Source of the DNA: Streptomyces seoulensis
GTDB taxonomy: Bacteria > Actinomycetota > Actinomycetes > Streptomycetales > Streptomycetaceae
Assembly (NCBI RefSeq): GCF_004328625.1
Contig: NZ_CP032229.1
Coordinates: forward strand, 1,054,001-1,118,000
Direction: 5' to 3'
Length of the DNA stretch: 64,000 nt
Under the pieces are notes generated by a model. The model was not told the DNA's origin, did no database searches, and saw only the letters and a list, made by a program, of their open reading frames with translations. Shown in pieces: positions 17,121-25,308 of the stretch; the first letter of the stretch is position 1, and each line of letters begins with the position of its first letter. The position numbers were made by a program, and so were the translations under genes.

Positions 17121-17157
17121 GAAGAGGGGCCCGCGCACCAGGCGCGGGCCCCTCTTC
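17121..17157 (-). terminator. Strong hairpin between the FKBP gene and pafB
   Basis: A 16-bp perfect stem (GAAGAGGGGCCCGCGC with its complement) and a 5-base loop, 28 bases past the FKBP stop on the minus strand. It should end the FKBP transcript, giving pafBC its own promoter in 17008-17120. No T-run. Confidence 0.8.
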
Positions 17158-17184
17158 GATCAGAACCGATCAGACCGGCTCGGG

Positions 17185-17565
17185 TCAGCGCTTGCCGACG
17201 CCCACGAGGTCGCAGACGAAGATCAGCGTCTCGCCGGGCGCGATCCGGCCACCGGCACCGCGGTCGCCGTACGCGAGGTGCGCGGGGATCACGAGCTGGC
17301 GGCGGCCGCCGACCTTCATGCCCTGCACGCCCTTGTCCCAGCCCTGGATGACCTGGCCGACACCGAGCTGGAAGTCCAGCGGCGTACCGCGGTTCCAGGA
17401 CGCGTCGAACTCCTCACCCGTGGAGAACGCGACGCCCACGTAGTGCACCTTGACGACGTCACCGGCCTCGGCGACCTCGCCGTCGCCCTCCCAGATGTCC
17501 TTGATCTCAAGGTCCTTCGGCGGCTCGCCGCCCGGAAAGTCGACCTCGGGCTTGTCGATGCTCAC
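17185..17565 (-). CDS. Cytoplasmic FKBP-type peptidyl-prolyl isomerase
   Basis: A 126-aa single-domain FKBP that speeds cis-trans isomerisation of Xaa-Pro bonds. Family motifs are VKVHYVGVAFSTGEEFDASWNRGTPLDFQLGVGQVIQGWDKGVQGMKVGGRRQLVIPAHLAYGDRGAGG and TLIFVCDLVGV; the active-site aromatics and Asp of the canonical domain (Y in VHYVG, F and D in EFDAS, W in GWDKG) are present. No signal peptide. GTG at 17565. It is followed by a strong hairpin and preceded by the lipoprotein FKBP gene 74 bases away. Confidence 0.95.
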   Translation of the reverse strand: MSIDKPEVDFPGGEPPKDLEIKDIWEGDGEVAEAGDVVKVHYVGVAFSTGEEFDASWNRGTPLDFQLGVGQVIQGWDKGVQGMKVGGRRQLVIPAHLAYGDRGAGGRIAPGETLIFVCDLVGVGKR

Positions 17566-17639
17566 GTCAAAAGCTCCTGCGTGTGTACGAAACGAAACAT
17601 GGACAGTCTGTCATCCCCGCAGCTCGGGTGCCCCGGGCA

Positions 17640-18641
17640 CTACATCGCCGCGAGGATGTCCACCGTGAAGACCAGCGTGGCGCCCTTCTTGATACCGCTC
17701 CCGCTCGGCGGGTTGTCGCCGTAGCCCAGGTCCGGCGGCACCACGATCAGCACCCGGCTGCCGACCTTCTTCCCCGTGACCCCCTGCGCCAGACCCTTGA
17801 CGACCTGCTCCATCTGCTCCACCGAGAACTGGCTCAGCCGCCCGGAGCCGTACGTCTTCTGGAACGTCCGGCCGCCCTGCCACTCCAGGCCCTGGAACTG
17901 GCACAGGATCGCCTGCTTCTTGGTGACCTCGTCCCCGTCACCCTCCAGGACGTAGTTCGACACCAGCTTCTTCGGCGGGTCCGACTTCGGCAGCGTCACC
18001 TTCGGCAGGCTGCCGTCGGTGTTCGTGGCCACCTTGGGCAGGGCCGCGTCCGTCTGCGGGACCTCCTTGCCCTTCGCCGAGCTCTTGGTGTTGAAGGAGT
18101 CCAGCAGATCGATCACGAACACCAGCGTGTCGGTGCCCTTGATCCCCGCCTGCTCGTTGCCCGACGGCCCGTACCCCCAGGTCGGCGGCACCGCGATCTC
18201 CACCCGGCTGCCGATCTTCTTCCCCGTCAGCGCGTACCGCCAGCCGTCGATGATGCTGCCCTGCGCCAGCTGGAGGACCAGCGGGCTGCGGTCGTAGGAA
18301 CTGTCGAAGACCTTCCCCGAGCTCCAGATCTGGCCCACGTAGTTGGCCTTGATGAAGTCGTTCTCCGCCACCGTGCGGCCGTTGCCCGCGATCACCGTCT
18401 TGACCGCCAGGTCCTTCGACGGGTCCCCCGACCCCTTGGCGACCGTCGGCTTCTCCCCGAACTTCGTCCCCGCCGTGATCGCCGGCAGCGGACCCTCCAC
18501 GATCTTCGGCGGCGGAGGCGACGACGCCGACGGCGAGGGCGACGCGCTCGCCTTGCTCGACTTCGAATCGCCGTCGCCGCAACCGGCGAGCGTGACCAGT
18601 CCAGCGGGAACGGCGGCCATGAGGAGTGAGCGTCGGCGCAC
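17640..18641 (-). CDS. Tandem-domain FKBP lipoprotein (extracytoplasmic peptidyl-prolyl isomerase)
   Basis: A 333-aa lipoprotein with two FKBP domains. The N-terminus has MRRRSLL, a hydrophobic stretch and the lipobox LAGC (Cys about residue 21), then a Ser/Pro linker. Domain 1 (about residues 78-185) keeps NYVGQIWSSGKVFDSSYDR, SIIDGWRYALTGKKIGSRVEIAVPPTWGYG. Domain 2 (about 225-333) has diverged: the VxYxG strand is LCQFQGLEWQGGRTFQKTYGSG and the usual W of VIxGWxxG is replaced by VVKGLAQG, so it may be a chaperone module with weak isomerase activity. It probably helps fold secreted proteins at the outer membrane face. Confidence 0.93.
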   Translation of the reverse strand: MRRRSLLMAAVPAGLVTLAGCGDGDSKSSKASASPSPSASSPPPPKIVEGPLPAITAGTKFGEKPTVAKGSGDPSKDLAVKTVIAGNGRTVAENDFIKANYVGQIWSSGKVFDSSYDRSPLVLQLAQGSIIDGWRYALTGKKIGSRVEIAVPPTWGYGPSGNEQAGIKGTDTLVFVIDLLDSFNTKSSAKGKEVPQTDAALPKVATNTDGSLPKVTLPKSDPPKKLVSNYVLEGDGDEVTKKQAILCQFQGLEWQGGRTFQKTYGSGRLSQFSVEQMEQVVKGLAQGVTGKKVGSRVLIVVPPDLGYGDNPPSGSGIKKGATLVFTVDILAAM

Positions 18642-18703
18642 GGGAGATGCCTCGTAATCGGTCGATCTTGCGGATTGGTGCGCGCAACTCTACGGCGTGA
18701 CAA

Positions 18704-18732
18704 GGGCGCCGTACGGGAAACGTACGGCGCCC
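18704..18732 (-). terminator. Hairpin terminator after pafA
   Basis: A perfect 12-bp stem (GGGCGCCGTACG with CGTACGGCGCCC) and a GGAAA loop, 54 bases past the pafA stop on the minus strand. It separates the MFS-pafA transcript from the FKBP lipoprotein gene, whose promoter must lie between this hairpin and 18641. Confidence 0.78.
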
Positions 18733-18786
18733 GTGTGGCGCTCGAAGGCAATACGGCGCCAAAAGCCGCGACCCGAGGGGCCGCTC

Positions 18787-20148
18787 CTACATTCCGGCGA
18801 TCAGTTTCTCCACCCGGTCGTCAACCGAGCGGAACGGGTCCTTGCACAACACCGTGCGCTGCGCCTGGTCGTTGAGCTTCAGATGCACCCAGTCGACCGT
18901 GAAGTCCCGGCGCTGTTCCTGCGCCCGCCGGATGAAGTCACCGCGCAGCCGCGCCCGAGTCGTCTGCGGCGGCACCGACTTGCCCTCGAAGATCTTCAGG
19001 TCATTGCAGATCCGCGCCGCCTGACCCTTCTTCTCCAGCAGGTAGTACAGCCCACGACGCCGGTGGATGTCGTGATACGCGAGGTCTATCTGCGCGACCC
19101 GCGGATGCGACATCGTCATGTTGTGCTTCTCGCGGTACCGCTCGATGAGCTTGTACTTCATCACCCAGTCGATCTCGGTACCGATCCGGTCCAGGTCCTC
19201 CGTCTCGATCGCGTCCAGCGTCCGGCCCCACAGCTCCAGCACCTGCGCGACCGTGCCCGTACGGATACCCCGGCGGTCGCAGAAGTCCACCGCCTTGTCG
19301 AAGTACTCGCGCTGCACCTCCAGCGCCGACGCCTCCCGGCCACTGGCCAGACGCACCTTGCGCCGGCCGGTGATGTCGTGACTGACCTCGCGGATCGCCC
19401 GGATCGGGTTCTCCAGCGTCAGATCCCGCATCACCGTGCCCGCCTCGATCATGCGCAGCACCAGATCGGTGGCGCCGACCTTCAGCAGCATCGTCGTCTC
19501 AGACATGTTCGAGTCGCCCACGATGACATGCAGCCGCCGGTAGCGCTCGGCGTCCGCGTGCGGCTCGTCGCGGGTGTTGATGATCGGCCTCGAACGTGTC
19601 GTCGCCGACGACACGCCCTCCCAGATGTGCTCCGCCCGCTGGCTCACGCAGTACACCGCACCACGCGGTGTCTGGAGCACCTTGCCCGCCCCGCACAACA
19701 GCTGCCGGGTCACCAGGAACGGGATGAGGATGTCCGCGAGCCGGGAGAACTCCCCGTGCCGCGCCACCAGATAGTTCTCGTGGCAACCATAAGAGTTGCC
19801 CGCCGAGTCGGTGTTGTTCTTGAAGAGGTAGACGTCGCCCGCGATTCCCTCCTCGTGCAGGCGTCGTTCCGCGTCCACCAGGAGTCCCTCGAGAATGCGC
19901 TCGCCGGCCTTGTCGTGAGTGACCAGCTCGGTCACATTGTCACACTCGGGTGTCGCGTATTCCGGATGTGAGCCCACGTCGAGATACAGCCGGGCGCCGT
20001 TCCGCAGAAAGACATTGCTGCTGCGGCCCCATGACACGACACGGCGGAAGAGGTACCGCGCCACCTCGTCAGGAGACAGACGCCGCTGTCCCCTGAACGT
20101 GCACGTGACGCCGTACTCGTTCTCCAGCCCGAAAATGCGGCGGTCCAT
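18787..20148 (-). CDS. pafA: Pup-protein ligase PafA
   Basis: The 453-aa ligase that uses ATP to join the C-terminal glutamate of deamidated Pup to substrate lysines. It opens [15 protein letters not shown] (the catalytic-base and metal-binding Glu region shared with glutamine-synthetase-like ligases), then [25 protein letters not shown] with the conserved Asp, [21 protein letters not shown], and [30 protein letters not shown]. The last two blocks match Dop in this window, showing that the two are paralogues. It starts 9 bases downstream of the MFS exporter stop on the same strand and is probably co-transcribed with it. Confidence 0.97.
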   Translation of the reverse strand: MDRRIFGLENEYGVTCTFRGQRRLSPDEVARYLFRRVVSWGRSSNVFLRNGARLYLDVGSHPEYATPECDNVTELVTHDKAGERILEGLLVDAERRLHEEGIAGDVYLFKNNTDSAGNSYGCHENYLVARHGEFSRLADILIPFLVTRQLLCGAGKVLQTPRGAVYCVSQRAEHIWEGVSSATTRSRPIINTRDEPHADAERYRRLHVIVGDSNMSETTMLLKVGATDLVLRMIEAGTVMRDLTLENPIRAIREVSHDITGRRKVRLASGREASALEVQREYFDKAVDFCDRRGIRTGTVAQVLELWGRTLDAIETEDLDRIGTEIDWVMKYKLIERYREKHNMTMSHPRVAQIDLAYHDIHRRRGLYYLLEKKGQAARICNDLKIFEGKSVPPQTTRARLRGDFIRRAQEQRRDFTVDWVHLKLNDQAQRTVLCKDPFRSVDDRVEKLIAGM

Positions 20149-20157
20149 GACTGAACA

Positions 20158-21417
20158 TTACGCCCGATCCCCTGAACTGAAACGGGGTTCGGCAGCACGA
20201 TCTGGATCATTTTCCGATGAAGCCGCAACCACACCGCCCCCAGCGGGAGCCGACAGCACCCGTCCCGTGGCCAGCAGCACCAGCAAGGACACACCCCCCG
20301 CCACCCCCGGCAGCGCGAACCCCCACGACGCACCACCCGACTGGACCACCGGCCCCGCGAGCCCCGTCCCCACCGACGCGCCCACCATGAACGTCGTCAC
20401 CAGCCACGAGAACGCCTCCGTCACCGTCCCCGCCGGAGCGTGCCGGTCCACGATGATGAACGCGCACGCGATGCACGGCGCCAGGAACACCCCCGCCACC
20501 ACCGACAGCAGCACCATCGCCACCGGCCCCGGCATCGACAGCAACGGCAGGTAACACACCGCCAGCAGCGCCACCAGCGCCCTGAGCCGCCGCTCCGGCG
20601 CCCCGGACCACCGCCGCGCCCCGTACACCGTCCCACCCGCCAGCGCGCCCAGGCCCAGCCCCGCCATCATCCAGCCGTACACCGCGTCACCGCCGTGCCC
20701 GTCCGCGTACGACACCGACGCCACCGTGATCGACCCCATCGCGATCCCCACGAACAGGAACGCCCCCAGCAGCGCCAGCAGCCCCCGCGACCTGAGCGCG
20801 CCCAGCCAGTGCGCCTCCCGCGGCTCCGAACGCCACGCCCGCGACGGCGCCGACACCACCACCCACAGCGCACCCAGCACCCCCAGCGCGTTCAGCACCA
20901 GCAGCGCGGCCCGCTCCGACCACACCGACACGCACAGCGTCACCAGCAGCGGCCCGACCGTGAACATCACCTCCTGCGCCACCGCGTCCAGCGCGTACGC
21001 CGTGTGCACCTGGTCCCCCCGGCGCAGCACCGACGGCCACAGCGCCCGCAGCCCGCCCTCCAGCGGCGGCGTGCACAGACCCGACAGCGCCACGAGCGCG
21101 TACGCCAGGCCCAGCGGACCGATCCCGCAGAACGCGAACCCCGCCATCGCCAGCGCCGACGCCACCGCCGCCGGCAACTGCACCCGCGGCTGCCCGTACA
21201 GGTCCACCAGCCGGCCCAGCAGCGGCTGGCCCACCGCGTTCGCCACCCCGTACACCGCCGCCAGCGCGCCCGCCAGGCTGTACGTACCGCCCTCCGCGCG
21301 CACGAACAGCACCATGGCGATCGGCGCCACCGCGTTGGGCAGCCGCCCCACCAGCGTGCCCGTCAGCAGGCGCAGCGCGTGCCGCGCCCGCAGGATCTCC
21401 AGATAACCCGTCGCCAT
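20158..21417 (-). CDS. Major facilitator superfamily transporter
   Basis: A 419-aa MFS protein with about 12 hydrophobic segments and the loop motif GRLVDLYGQPRVQ (motif A-like) between helices 2 and 3. The substrate cannot be told; homologues in this position are annotated as exporters. ATG 21417 (MATGYLEIL) is selected because AAGGGG lies 8 bases upstream; the ATG 30 bases further upstream has none. It is divergent from a LacI regulator and runs directly into pafA, so the LacI protein may regulate both, which would link an exporter and Pup ligase expression. That link is inference. Confidence 0.88.
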   Translation of the reverse strand: MATGYLEILRARHALRLLTGTLVGRLPNAVAPIAMVLFVRAEGGTYSLAGALAAVYGVANAVGQPLLGRLVDLYGQPRVQLPAAVASALAMAGFAFCGIGPLGLAYALVALSGLCTPPLEGGLRALWPSVLRRGDQVHTAYALDAVAQEVMFTVGPLLVTLCVSVWSERAALLVLNALGVLGALWVVVSAPSRAWRSEPREAHWLGALRSRGLLALLGAFLFVGIAMGSITVASVSYADGHGGDAVYGWMMAGLGLGALAGGTVYGARRWSGAPERRLRALVALLAVCYLPLLSMPGPVAMVLLSVVAGVFLAPCIACAFIIVDRHAPAGTVTEAFSWLVTTFMVGASVGTGLAGPVVQSGGASWGFALPGVAGGVSLLVLLATGRVLSAPAGGGVVAASSENDPDRAAEPRFSSGDRA

Positions 21418-21481
21418 GTCCCGCCCCTTCAGCGGCCGCTCCGGCACCCCCGACCGCCGTCGCGCGATGTCCCCGAAGTGT

Positions 21482-21508
21482 TACGTATAACTAGCGCTTT
21501 CATACGTA
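21482..21508. promoter_or_regulatory. Putative LacI-family operator between the MFS and lacI-type genes
   Basis: A perfect inverted repeat TACGTAT / ATACGTA with 13 bases between arms. Its centre carries AGCGCT, inside CTAGCGCTTTCAT, which resembles the CG-centred operators of LacI-family proteins. It lies 65 bases upstream of the MFS start and 76 bases upstream of the LacI-type start, in the divergent promoter region. Binding by the adjacent regulator is inferred. Confidence 0.55.
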
Positions 21509-21534
21509 CCATGTGCGCTGTCCGACCGTCCACA

Positions 21535-21566
21535 CAGCACCCCAGCACCCCAGCACCCCAGCACCC
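21535..21566 (+). repeat. Four perfect tandem copies of the 8-mer CAGCACCC
   Basis: CAGCACCC is repeated four times without a mismatch immediately before the Shine-Dalgarno (GAGGAG, 21568 on) of the LacI-type gene. It lies in the 5' untranslated region, between the inverted-repeat operator and the GTG. A short perfect array like this is prone to slippage. Confidence 0.95.
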
Positions 21567-21583
21567 AGAGGAGCACGACCGCG

Positions 21584-22600
21584 GTGGCACGCAGCAGCAC
21601 GCGCCCGACCAGCCGTGACGTCGCCCGCGCGGCCGGAGTCAGCCAGGCCGCCGTCTCACTCGTCCTCGGCGACAAATGGCGCGGCCGCGTCTCCGAGACC
21701 ACCGCCCAGCGCGTCCGCCAGGCCGCCACCGACCTCGGCTACCGCCCCAACCTCGCCGCCCGCAACCTCCGGCTCGGCCACACCCGCACCGTCCTCCTCG
21801 TCGTCCCCGCCCTCACCACCGAGTTCTTCGCCGGCGTCTACACCGGAGCCGCCCGCGTCGCCGCCGAACACGGCTTCGGCGTCGTCCTCTACCCCTCCCC
21901 CGAAGGCGTCGGCCCCGCCCGCGACCCCTTCGCCAGCGCCCAGGCCGCCCTCGACGGCGTCATCGCCTCCTCCATGGCCGCCGACGCCCTCACCGCCATC
22001 AGCGGCGACCAGCTCCCCCTCGTCATGCTCGACAGCGACCCCGCCGGCAGCCTCGGCGCCGCCACCGTCAACCTCGACATCACCGACGGCGTCCGCCAGG
22101 TCACCGAGCACCTCCTCGGCCTCGGCCACCGCCACCTCCTGCACCTCGCCGCCGACGTCCCCTCCTGGACCTTCGAGATCCGCGCCCGCGAACTCGCCGC
22201 CCGCCTCGCCGCCGCCCCCGGCACCCGCCTCACCACCGCCCACGCGCCCATCACCATCGACGCCGCCCGAGCCGCCACCGAGGCCGCCCTCACCACCCCG
22301 GGACCCCGCCCCACCGCCATCGTCTGCGACGACGACAAACTCGCCGCCGGCGCCTACAAGGCCGCCCGCCGCATCGGCCTGCGCATCCCCGACGACCTCT
22401 CCGTCACCGGCCTCGACGACCTCGCCCTCGCCACCGCCCTCGACCCCGAGCTGACCACCGTCCGCCTCGACGCCGAACTCTTCGGCGAACGCGGCATGCA
22501 GGCCCTCCTCGCCGTCCTGGACGGCCGGGAACCCCCACGCGGGGACATCCCCGTACAGCTCATCCCTCGCGCCTCCACGGCCCCGCCACGGCCCTCCTAG
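21584..22600 (+). CDS. LacI-family transcriptional regulator
   Basis: A 338-aa repressor-type regulator. The N-terminal helix-turn-helix and hinge helix read SRDVARAAGVSQAAVSLVLGDKWRGRVSETTAQRVRQAATDLGYRPN, followed by a periplasmic-binding-protein-like sensor domain (TVLLVVPALTTEFFAGVYTGAARVAAEHGFGVVL) and a conserved RIPDDLSVTGLDD near the end. The effector is probably a sugar or small polar ligand by family. GTG 21584 has GAGGAG about 10 bases upstream. Its nearest target is the divergent MFS-pafA operon. Very strong C bias at third positions is normal for this genome. Confidence 0.93.
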   Translation: MARSSTRPTSRDVARAAGVSQAAVSLVLGDKWRGRVSETTAQRVRQAATDLGYRPNLAARNLRLGHTRTVLLVVPALTTEFFAGVYTGAARVAAEHGFGVVLYPSPEGVGPARDPFASAQAALDGVIASSMAADALTAISGDQLPLVMLDSDPAGSLGAATVNLDITDGVRQVTEHLLGLGHRHLLHLAADVPSWTFEIRARELAARLAAAPGTRLTTAHAPITIDAARAATEAALTTPGPRPTAIVCDDDKLAAGAYKAARRIGLRIPDDLSVTGLDDLALATALDPELTTVRLDAELFGERGMQALLAVLDGREPPRGDIPVQLIPRASTAPPRPS

Positions 22601-22628
22601 GGGCCATGTGGCGCCACCGACACAAAGC

Positions 22629-22655
22629 GCCCCCGGCCGGAGACCGGCCGAGGGC
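22629..22655. terminator. Bidirectional hairpin between the lacI-type gene and prcA
   Basis: GCCC, one mismatch, then CGGCCGG paired with CCGGCCG around an AGA loop and closing GGGC. It lies between two convergent stop codons, 28 bases after the regulator and 31 bases after prcA, so it can serve both. Confidence 0.65.
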
Positions 22656-22686
22656 ACCTGGACAACACCGCGCGGGGGCGCCGGCC

Positions 22687-23430
22687 TCACTCCTCCGGGT
22701 CGTCCGCGCTCTCCGCCTCGGTCGTCGCGCCGTTCGCCGCGAGCAGCCGCGAGAGCTGACCGCCCACGATCCGCTTGAACTTCCGCTTCTGCGGCCGCGT
22801 CCGGTCCAGCACCGCCACCTCCAGACGCTCCGCGGGAATCTCCCGCTCGCCGCCGTTGGTGTCCCGCGACAACGCCTGCACCGCCAGCTTCAGCGCCTCC
22901 GCCAGGCTCATCCCGTCCCGGTGCCGCTGGTCCAGGAACGTGCTGATCTGCTCGGAGTTGCCGCCGACCGCCACCGAACCGTGCTCGTCCACGATGGAAC
23001 CGTCGTGCGGCAGCCGGTAGATCTGGTCGCCCTCCGGCGTCTCACCGACCTCCGCCACCACCAGCTCCACCTCGTACGGCTTCTCGGCCGCCGAGGAGAA
23101 GATCGTGCCCAGCGTCTGCGCGTACACGTTCGCCAGACCGCGCGCGGTCACGTCGTCCCGGTCGTAGGTGTAACCGCGCAGGTCCGCGTACCGGACACCG
23201 CCGATGCGCAGGTTCTCGTACTCGTTGTACTTGCCGGCGGCCGCGAAGCCGATCCGGTCGTAGATCTCGCTGAACTTGTGCAGCGCACGGGACGGGTTCT
23301 CACCGACGAACACGATCCCGTCGGCGTACTGCATGACCGCCAGACTGCGGCCGCGTGCGATGCCCTTGCGGGCGTACTCGGCGCGGTCCGCCATGGCCTG
23401 CTGGGGTGAGACATAGAACGGCGTCGACAC
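22687..23430 (-). CDS. prcA: 20S proteasome alpha subunit PrcA
   Basis: The 247-aa non-catalytic outer-ring subunit that gates the 20S core. It begins with the gate-forming tail [29 protein letters not shown], followed by the alpha-type fold ([61 protein letters not shown]). A C-terminal acidic tail of about 20 residues is specific to Streptomyces-like subunits. GTG 23430, 66 bases after prcB in the same direction. The C-terminal ARC residues are expected to insert into pockets formed by this ring. Confidence 0.97.
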   Translation of the reverse strand: MSTPFYVSPQQAMADRAEYARKGIARGRSLAVMQYADGIVFVGENPSRALHKFSEIYDRIGFAAAGKYNEYENLRIGGVRYADLRGYTYDRDDVTARGLANVYAQTLGTIFSSAAEKPYEVELVVAEVGETPEGDQIYRLPHDGSIVDEHGSVAVGGNSEQISTFLDQRHRDGMSLAEALKLAVQALSRDTNGGEREIPAERLEVAVLDRTRPQKRKFKRIVGGQLSRLLAANGATTEAESADDPEE

Positions 23431-23496
23431 CGGTTATCCGTCCCTTTCTGTCATGGTCACTGGGATCACCTCACTGCGAAGACCGAGAACGCCCGC

Positions 23497-24342
23497 TCAG
23501 AGCAGGGCGGCCCGCGGGCCGTCCGGCTCCTCCAGCCGCCGCTGGAGCACCGCGCGCGACAGCTCGGACGCCTCCTGCTCGGTCAGCCTGCGGAAACCGT
23601 CGTCGGTGATCACCGTGATGATCGGATAGATCCGGCGCGCGACATCGGGACCACCGGTCGCCGAATCGTCGTCGGCCGCGTCGTACAGCGCCTGCACCAC
23701 CAAGGTGGTGGCCTCTTCCTCGGTCAGGTCGTCGCGGAACAGCTTCTTCATCGCACCGCGCGCGAACACCGAGCCCGAGCCGGTCGCCGCGAAGTTGTGC
23801 TCCTCACTGCGGCCGCCGGTCACGTCGTACGAGAAGATGCGGCCCCTCTCGCGGTCCAGGTCGTACCCCGCGAACAGGGGGACCACGGCCAGGCCCTGCA
23901 TGGCCATGCCGAGGTTGGAGCGGATCATCGTCGACAGGCGGTTCGCCTTGCCCTCCAGGGAGAGCTGCGCGCCTTCGACCTTCTCGAAGTGCTCCAGCTC
24001 CAGCTGGAAGAGCTTGACCATCTCCACGGCCAGGCCCGCGGTGCCGGCGATGCCGACCGCGGAGTGCTCGTCCGCCGGGAACACCTTCTCGATGTCCCGC
24101 TGGGCGATGACGTTGCCCATGGTGGCGCGGCGGTCACCGGCGAGGACGACGCCTCCGGGGAACGTCACGGCCACGATCGTCGTCCCGTGCGGGGCCTCGA
24201 TGACGCCCTGCACCGGAGGGAGCGTCCGCTTGCCCGGCAGCAGCTCCGGCTGGTGGTCCGACAGGAAGTCCATGAAGGAGGACGACCCAGGCGTCAGGAA
24301 GGCAGCTGGTAGACGCCCGGTGCCACGAGTATTGGCTTCCAC
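23497..24342 (-). CDS. prcB: 20S proteasome beta subunit PrcB
   Basis: The 281-aa catalytic inner-ring peptidase. A propeptide of about 53 residues ([21 protein letters not shown]...) precedes the N-terminal-nucleophile Thr in [12 protein letters not shown] (Thr about residue 54), with the conserved [11 protein letters not shown] and the later Lys and Asp of the active site in place. The GTG start at 24342 has GGAAGGAA upstream. Its first 49 bases overlap the end of the endonuclease VII-like gene in another frame, so initiation may depend on ribosomes finishing that gene. Confidence 0.96.
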   Translation of the reverse strand: MEANTRGTGRLPAAFLTPGSSSFMDFLSDHQPELLPGKRTLPPVQGVIEAPHGTTIVAVTFPGGVVLAGDRRATMGNVIAQRDIEKVFPADEHSAVGIAGTAGLAVEMVKLFQLELEHFEKVEGAQLSLEGKANRLSTMIRSNLGMAMQGLAVVPLFAGYDLDRERGRIFSYDVTGGRSEEHNFAATGSGSVFARGAMKKLFRDDLTEEEATTLVVQALYDAADDDSATGGPDVARRIYPIITVITDDGFRRLTEQEASELSRAVLQRRLEEPDGPRAALL

Positions 24343-24869
24343 GAGTTTCCTTCCAGATAGGCGGCGGCCCGGCGTACGGCCTCGGGGTCGTCCCCCAGCT
24401 TGCCAATGGCCGAATTGCAGTTGAAGCACAGTACGCCACGGACCCTACCCGTCTTGTGGCAGTGATCCACATGTGCGGCCGGAGCATTCAGACAGATCAC
24501 ACAGAGCCCCCGCTGCGAAGCGACCATGGCGTCACGCTCCGCTTCGGTCAGGCCGTAATTGCGCTTCAGGTGATGGGCACGGCCCTTGGCAGCCCGACAA
24601 GCCTTACAGCTCGTGGACAGGCCGTCAGAGGCCGAGGCGTTGCGATGCCACTCGCTCCACGGCTTGACCGCATTACAGCTCCGGCAGAACTTGAATCCTT
24701 CGGGCGTCTCCACCCGCGGCCTCACGTTCTTCCCATTCGCCAGTTGGCGAGCCTGGTGGTACGCCGACCAGCATTCCCGGCAGTAGGCCTGCAATCCGTC
24801 ACGAGCCGACTTGTTACTGGCGAACGCCGCCCGCGGCTTTGTCGCATTGCACCGCGAGCAGCGCTTCAC
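24294..24869 (-). CDS. Endonuclease VII / HNH-type zinc protein between pup and prcB
   Basis: A 191-aa protein with three cysteine-rich units. Two related N-terminal modules ([15 protein letters not shown]...YCRECW and [15 protein letters not shown]...SCKACR) each carry two CxxC pairs, and the C-terminal part is the recombination endonuclease VII type ([34 protein letters not shown]), with DHCH as the nuclease core. It lies in the pup-prc operon and overlaps the prcB start by 49 bases. GTG 24869 (VKRCSRC) has GAGGAG 7 bases upstream; GTG 24884 is the alternative. GC looks nearer 60 percent in parts, below its neighbours. Its role in the proteasome operon is unknown. Confidence 0.85.
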   Translation of the reverse strand: MKRCSRCNATKPRAAFASNKSARDGLQAYCRECWSAYHQARQLANGKNVRPRVETPEGFKFCRSCNAVKPWSEWHRNASASDGLSTSCKACRAAKGRAHHLKRNYGLTEAERDAMVASQRGLCVICLNAPAAHVDHCHKTGRVRGVLCFNCNSAIGKLGDDPEAVRRAAAYLEGNSWKPILVAPGVYQLPS

Positions 24870-24922
24870 CTCCGCACTCCTCACTTACACCCCCGCACCT
24901 TCGATTCGAAGGCCAAATCGGC

Positions 24923-25141
24923 TTACTGCCCGCCCTTCTGAACGAAGCTTCGTACGAAGTCCTCGGCATTTTCCTCGAGTACGTCGTCGATTTCGTCCAG
25001 GACCGAGTCCACGTCGTCGGTCAGTTTTTCCTGTCGGTCCTTGAGGTCTTCGGAGCCCTGTGCTTCCTGGGTCTGCTCCTCGACCTCTTCGGTGGAGCGT
25101 GTGGCCTTCTGCTGGCCGCCGCCGGTGTCCTTGGTCGCCAT
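24923..25141 (-). CDS. pup: Prokaryotic ubiquitin-like protein Pup
   Basis: A 72-aa, largely disordered protein tag. It begins MATKDTGGGQQKATRSTEEV, then the helical ARC-binding section around residues 30-60 (EDLKDRQEKLTDDVDSVLDEIDDVLEENAEDFVRSF) and ends VQKGGQ. The terminal Gln means Dop must first deamidate it to Glu before PafA can use it. ATG 25141 matches known Pup starts; an open frame three codons longer exists. It lies 53 bases upstream of the endonuclease gene and 167 bases downstream of dop. Confidence 0.98.
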   Translation of the reverse strand: MATKDTGGGQQKATRSTEEVEEQTQEAQGSEDLKDRQEKLTDDVDSVLDEIDDVLEENAEDFVRSFVQKGGQ

Positions 25142-25308
25142 AACCCTCACCCCGCTCAGTTCGCCGTTCGCTGATGATCAGACCCTACAAGCCGGGTCCG
25201 ACATCGGCCCCGTAGTTCCAGGAACGTACGGGGGCCATCTCGATGATTCCCTGACGCCGGGATTTCCACCCTGCGAAGGGAGCCGAATCAATGCCCCGGA
25301 CCGGGGTT

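Noticed and set aside
25294..25306. CCCCGG-A-CCGGGG hairpin directly after dop
   Set aside because: Only 6 bp with a one-base loop; too small to list as a terminator, though it may contribute with the nearby sequence.
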